A DNA stretch of 42,749 bases, from NCBI GenBank assembly GCA_012519955.1, contig JAAYPH010000179.1, positions 1 to 42,749 of the forward strand, read 5' to 3'. The DNA comes from Candidatus Epulonipiscium sp. (GTDB lineage Bacteria; Bacillota; Clostridia; Lachnospirales; Defluviitaleaceae). This document shows positions 41,595 through 42,749 of the stretch, in pieces (position 1 is the stretch's first letter; the number at the start of each line of letters is the position of its first letter). The translations under genes were made by a program, and so were the position numbers. The notes under the pieces are model-generated. The model worked only from the letters and a program-made list of their open reading frames with translations, had not been told where the DNA came from and did not search any database.

Positions 41595-41666
41595 AATAGG
41601 GAATACTATTACATATGCATCTTGTGTAATCATGAGATCATTATATTTTTGAAAGGTGGAGTAAAA

Positions 41667-42608
41667 ATGGCATTAGTAACAACAAAAGAAATGTTTGAAA
41701 AAGCTTTCGAAGGAAAATACGCAATCGGTGCTTTCAACATCAACAACATGGAAATCGTTCAAGCGGTTACCCGAGCTGCGGGAAGATTAGGATCTCCTGT
41801 AATCCTTCAAGTATCAAAAAGTGCTCTGAAATATGCTGGCCCCGGATACTTAAAAAGAATGGTTGAAGCTGCAATCGAAGAAACTGGAATCGATGTTGCT
41901 CTCCATTTAGACCACGGTCCTGATTTAGAAACAGTAAAAGAAGTAATTGATGCTGGTTTTACATCTGTTATGTTTGACGGTTCTCATTACGACTACGAAA
42001 CCAATGTGGCAAAAACAAAAGAAGTTGTTGAATATGCCCATGCCAGAGGCGTTGTAGTGGAAGCTGAATTGGGTAAACTTGCAGGGGTTGAAGATGATGT
42101 AAAAGTATCTGCTGCTGATGCTACATATACCGATCCTGACCAAGCAGTTGATTTCGTAAAAAGAACTGGAGTTGACTCTTTAGCGATAGCTATAGGTACA
42201 AGCCACGGTGCATATAAGTTTAAAGGTGAAGCTAAATTGGATTTTGATCGTTTAGCAACTATTACTGAAAAATTAGAAGCTGCAGGCATTCATAATTTCC
42301 CAATCGTATTGCATGGTGCTTCTTCTGTTGATGCAGATTCTGTTGCAACTTGTAATAAATATGGCGGTGACATCAAAGGTGCTGCTGGAGTTCCTAATGA
42401 AATGTTAAGAAAAGCTGCTTCCATGGCAGTATGTAAAATAAATATGGATACAGACTTAAGACTTGCTATGACAGCTGCTATCCGTGAAGTATTCGGCGAA
42501 CACCCAGCAGAATTCGATCCAAGAAAATATCTTGGCGCTGCCAGAGAAAGAATTGAAAAATTAGTAGAAGATAAAATTAAAAACGTTTTAGGATCTAACA
42601 CAAAATAA
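41667..42608 (+). CDS. fba: Class II fructose-1,6-bisphosphate aldolase
   Basis: A 313-residue zinc-dependent TIM-barrel enzyme of glycolysis that splits fructose-1,6-bisphosphate into two triose phosphates. Catalytic D82 and zinc ligand H83 are in ALHLDHGPD. The other zinc ligands are E134 or nearby (VEAELG), H180 (GTSHGAYK) and H216 (LHGASS). The loop with NINNME is typical of the short (type B, FbaA/GatY-like) class II group. The ATG at 41667 was chosen because AAAGGTGGAG precedes it and MALVTTKEM is the usual start. Confidence 0.95.
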   Translation: MALVTTKEMFEKAFEGKYAIGAFNINNMEIVQAVTRAAGRLGSPVILQVSKSALKYAGPGYLKRMVEAAIEETGIDVALHLDHGPDLETVKEVIDAGFTSVMFDGSHYDYETNVAKTKEVVEYAHARGVVVEAELGKLAGVEDDVKVSAADATYTDPDQAVDFVKRTGVDSLAIAIGTSHGAYKFKGEAKLDFDRLATITEKLEAAGIHNFPIVLHGASSVDADSVATCNKYGGDIKGAAGVPNEMLRKAASMAVCKINMDTDLRLAMTAAIREVFGEHPAEFDPRKYLGAARERIEKLVEDKIKNVLGSNTK

Positions 42609-42663
42609 TAATAAAAGCCACCTTTGGAGCGGTCAAATAGGGATTTATAATTCCTAAAAAATT

Positions 42664-42698
42664 CGGCATAGTCGTTGATTTGCGGCTATGCCGTTTTT
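42664..42698 (+). terminator. Terminator of the aldolase gene
   Basis: An eleven-base stem (42664-42674 with 42683-42693, one wobble) around an eight-base loop is followed by TTTTT. It lies 55 bases after the fba stop. Beyond it (42699-42749) nothing was recognised. Confidence 0.88.
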
Positions 42699-42749
42699 GG
42701 TTTAGTTTGGTAAGTCGATAGCGCCAATGCAGTTATAGAAAATTTGAAT

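Overview
The window looks like chromosomal DNA of a low-GC, Gram-positive anaerobe, most likely class Clostridia. The basis is AT-rich DNA, strong AGGAGG-type ribosome binding sites, Firmicutes-type TTGACA/TATAAT promoters, a bacterial V-type ATPase operon, a YjfB-family protein, a SpoIID/LytB-family lipoprotein and a class II fructose-bisphosphate aldolase. No rRNA, tRNA, CRISPR array, phage genes or transposase was recognised. The species is not identifiable by eye.

Layout. Positions 1-2531 (minus strand) carry a lactate-use locus: a GntR/FCD regulator, a promoter with two TGGT-N3-ACCA operators, an L-lactate permease, and the first six codons of what is probably etfB. A methyltransferase-like gene broken by one stop codon follows (2875-3465). 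Next is a four-gene siderophore-iron ABC importer (3596-7489) behind a clear Fur box. Positions 7.7-13.1 kb hold an MscS-type channel, a GNAT acetyltransferase, an FG-GAP/VCBS-type protein, an SDR dehydrogenase, a GyrI-like protein, a TipAL-type MerR regulator with a 19-bp-spacer promoter, and a zinc-ribbon protein. Positions 13.3-14.5 kb encode an encapsulin iron-storage compartment: a ferritin-like cargo with a C-terminal targeting peptide, then the shell protein. A D-2-hydroxyacid dehydrogenase gene broken by one stop codon, a cluster of palindromic repeats and an aminotransferase gene come next.

Positions 17.1-25.4 kb hold a YjfB-like protein, an Elp3-like radical SAM gene overlapping a conserved gene of unknown role, and a surface-glycan operon (winged-helix regulator, PglE-, PglC- and PglD-like enzymes, VanZ-like protein). 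A large SLH/SpoIID-type lipoprotein follows. Two plus-strand genes then encode a FapA/DUF342 protein and a protein with three GAF-like segments and no visible output domain. An unlisted RNA gene, best read as 6S RNA, lies at about 29204-29451 (minus).

From 41.4 down to 29.5 kb, thirteen minus-strand genes are so tightly packed that they may form one transcript: a PhoU-like DUF47 protein, a PiT phosphate transporter, nine V-type ATPase subunits, signal peptidase II and an HD-GYP protein. The fba gene with its own promoter and terminator closes the window.

Main points of interest: the encapsulin system; the 6S RNA at the end of the ATPase operon; two genes each interrupted by a single in-frame stop; two families of short palindromic repeats; and the lactate operator pair. 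I found no convincing wholly new system. The least explained pieces are the triple-GAF/FapA pair and the radical SAM/unknown overlapping pair.
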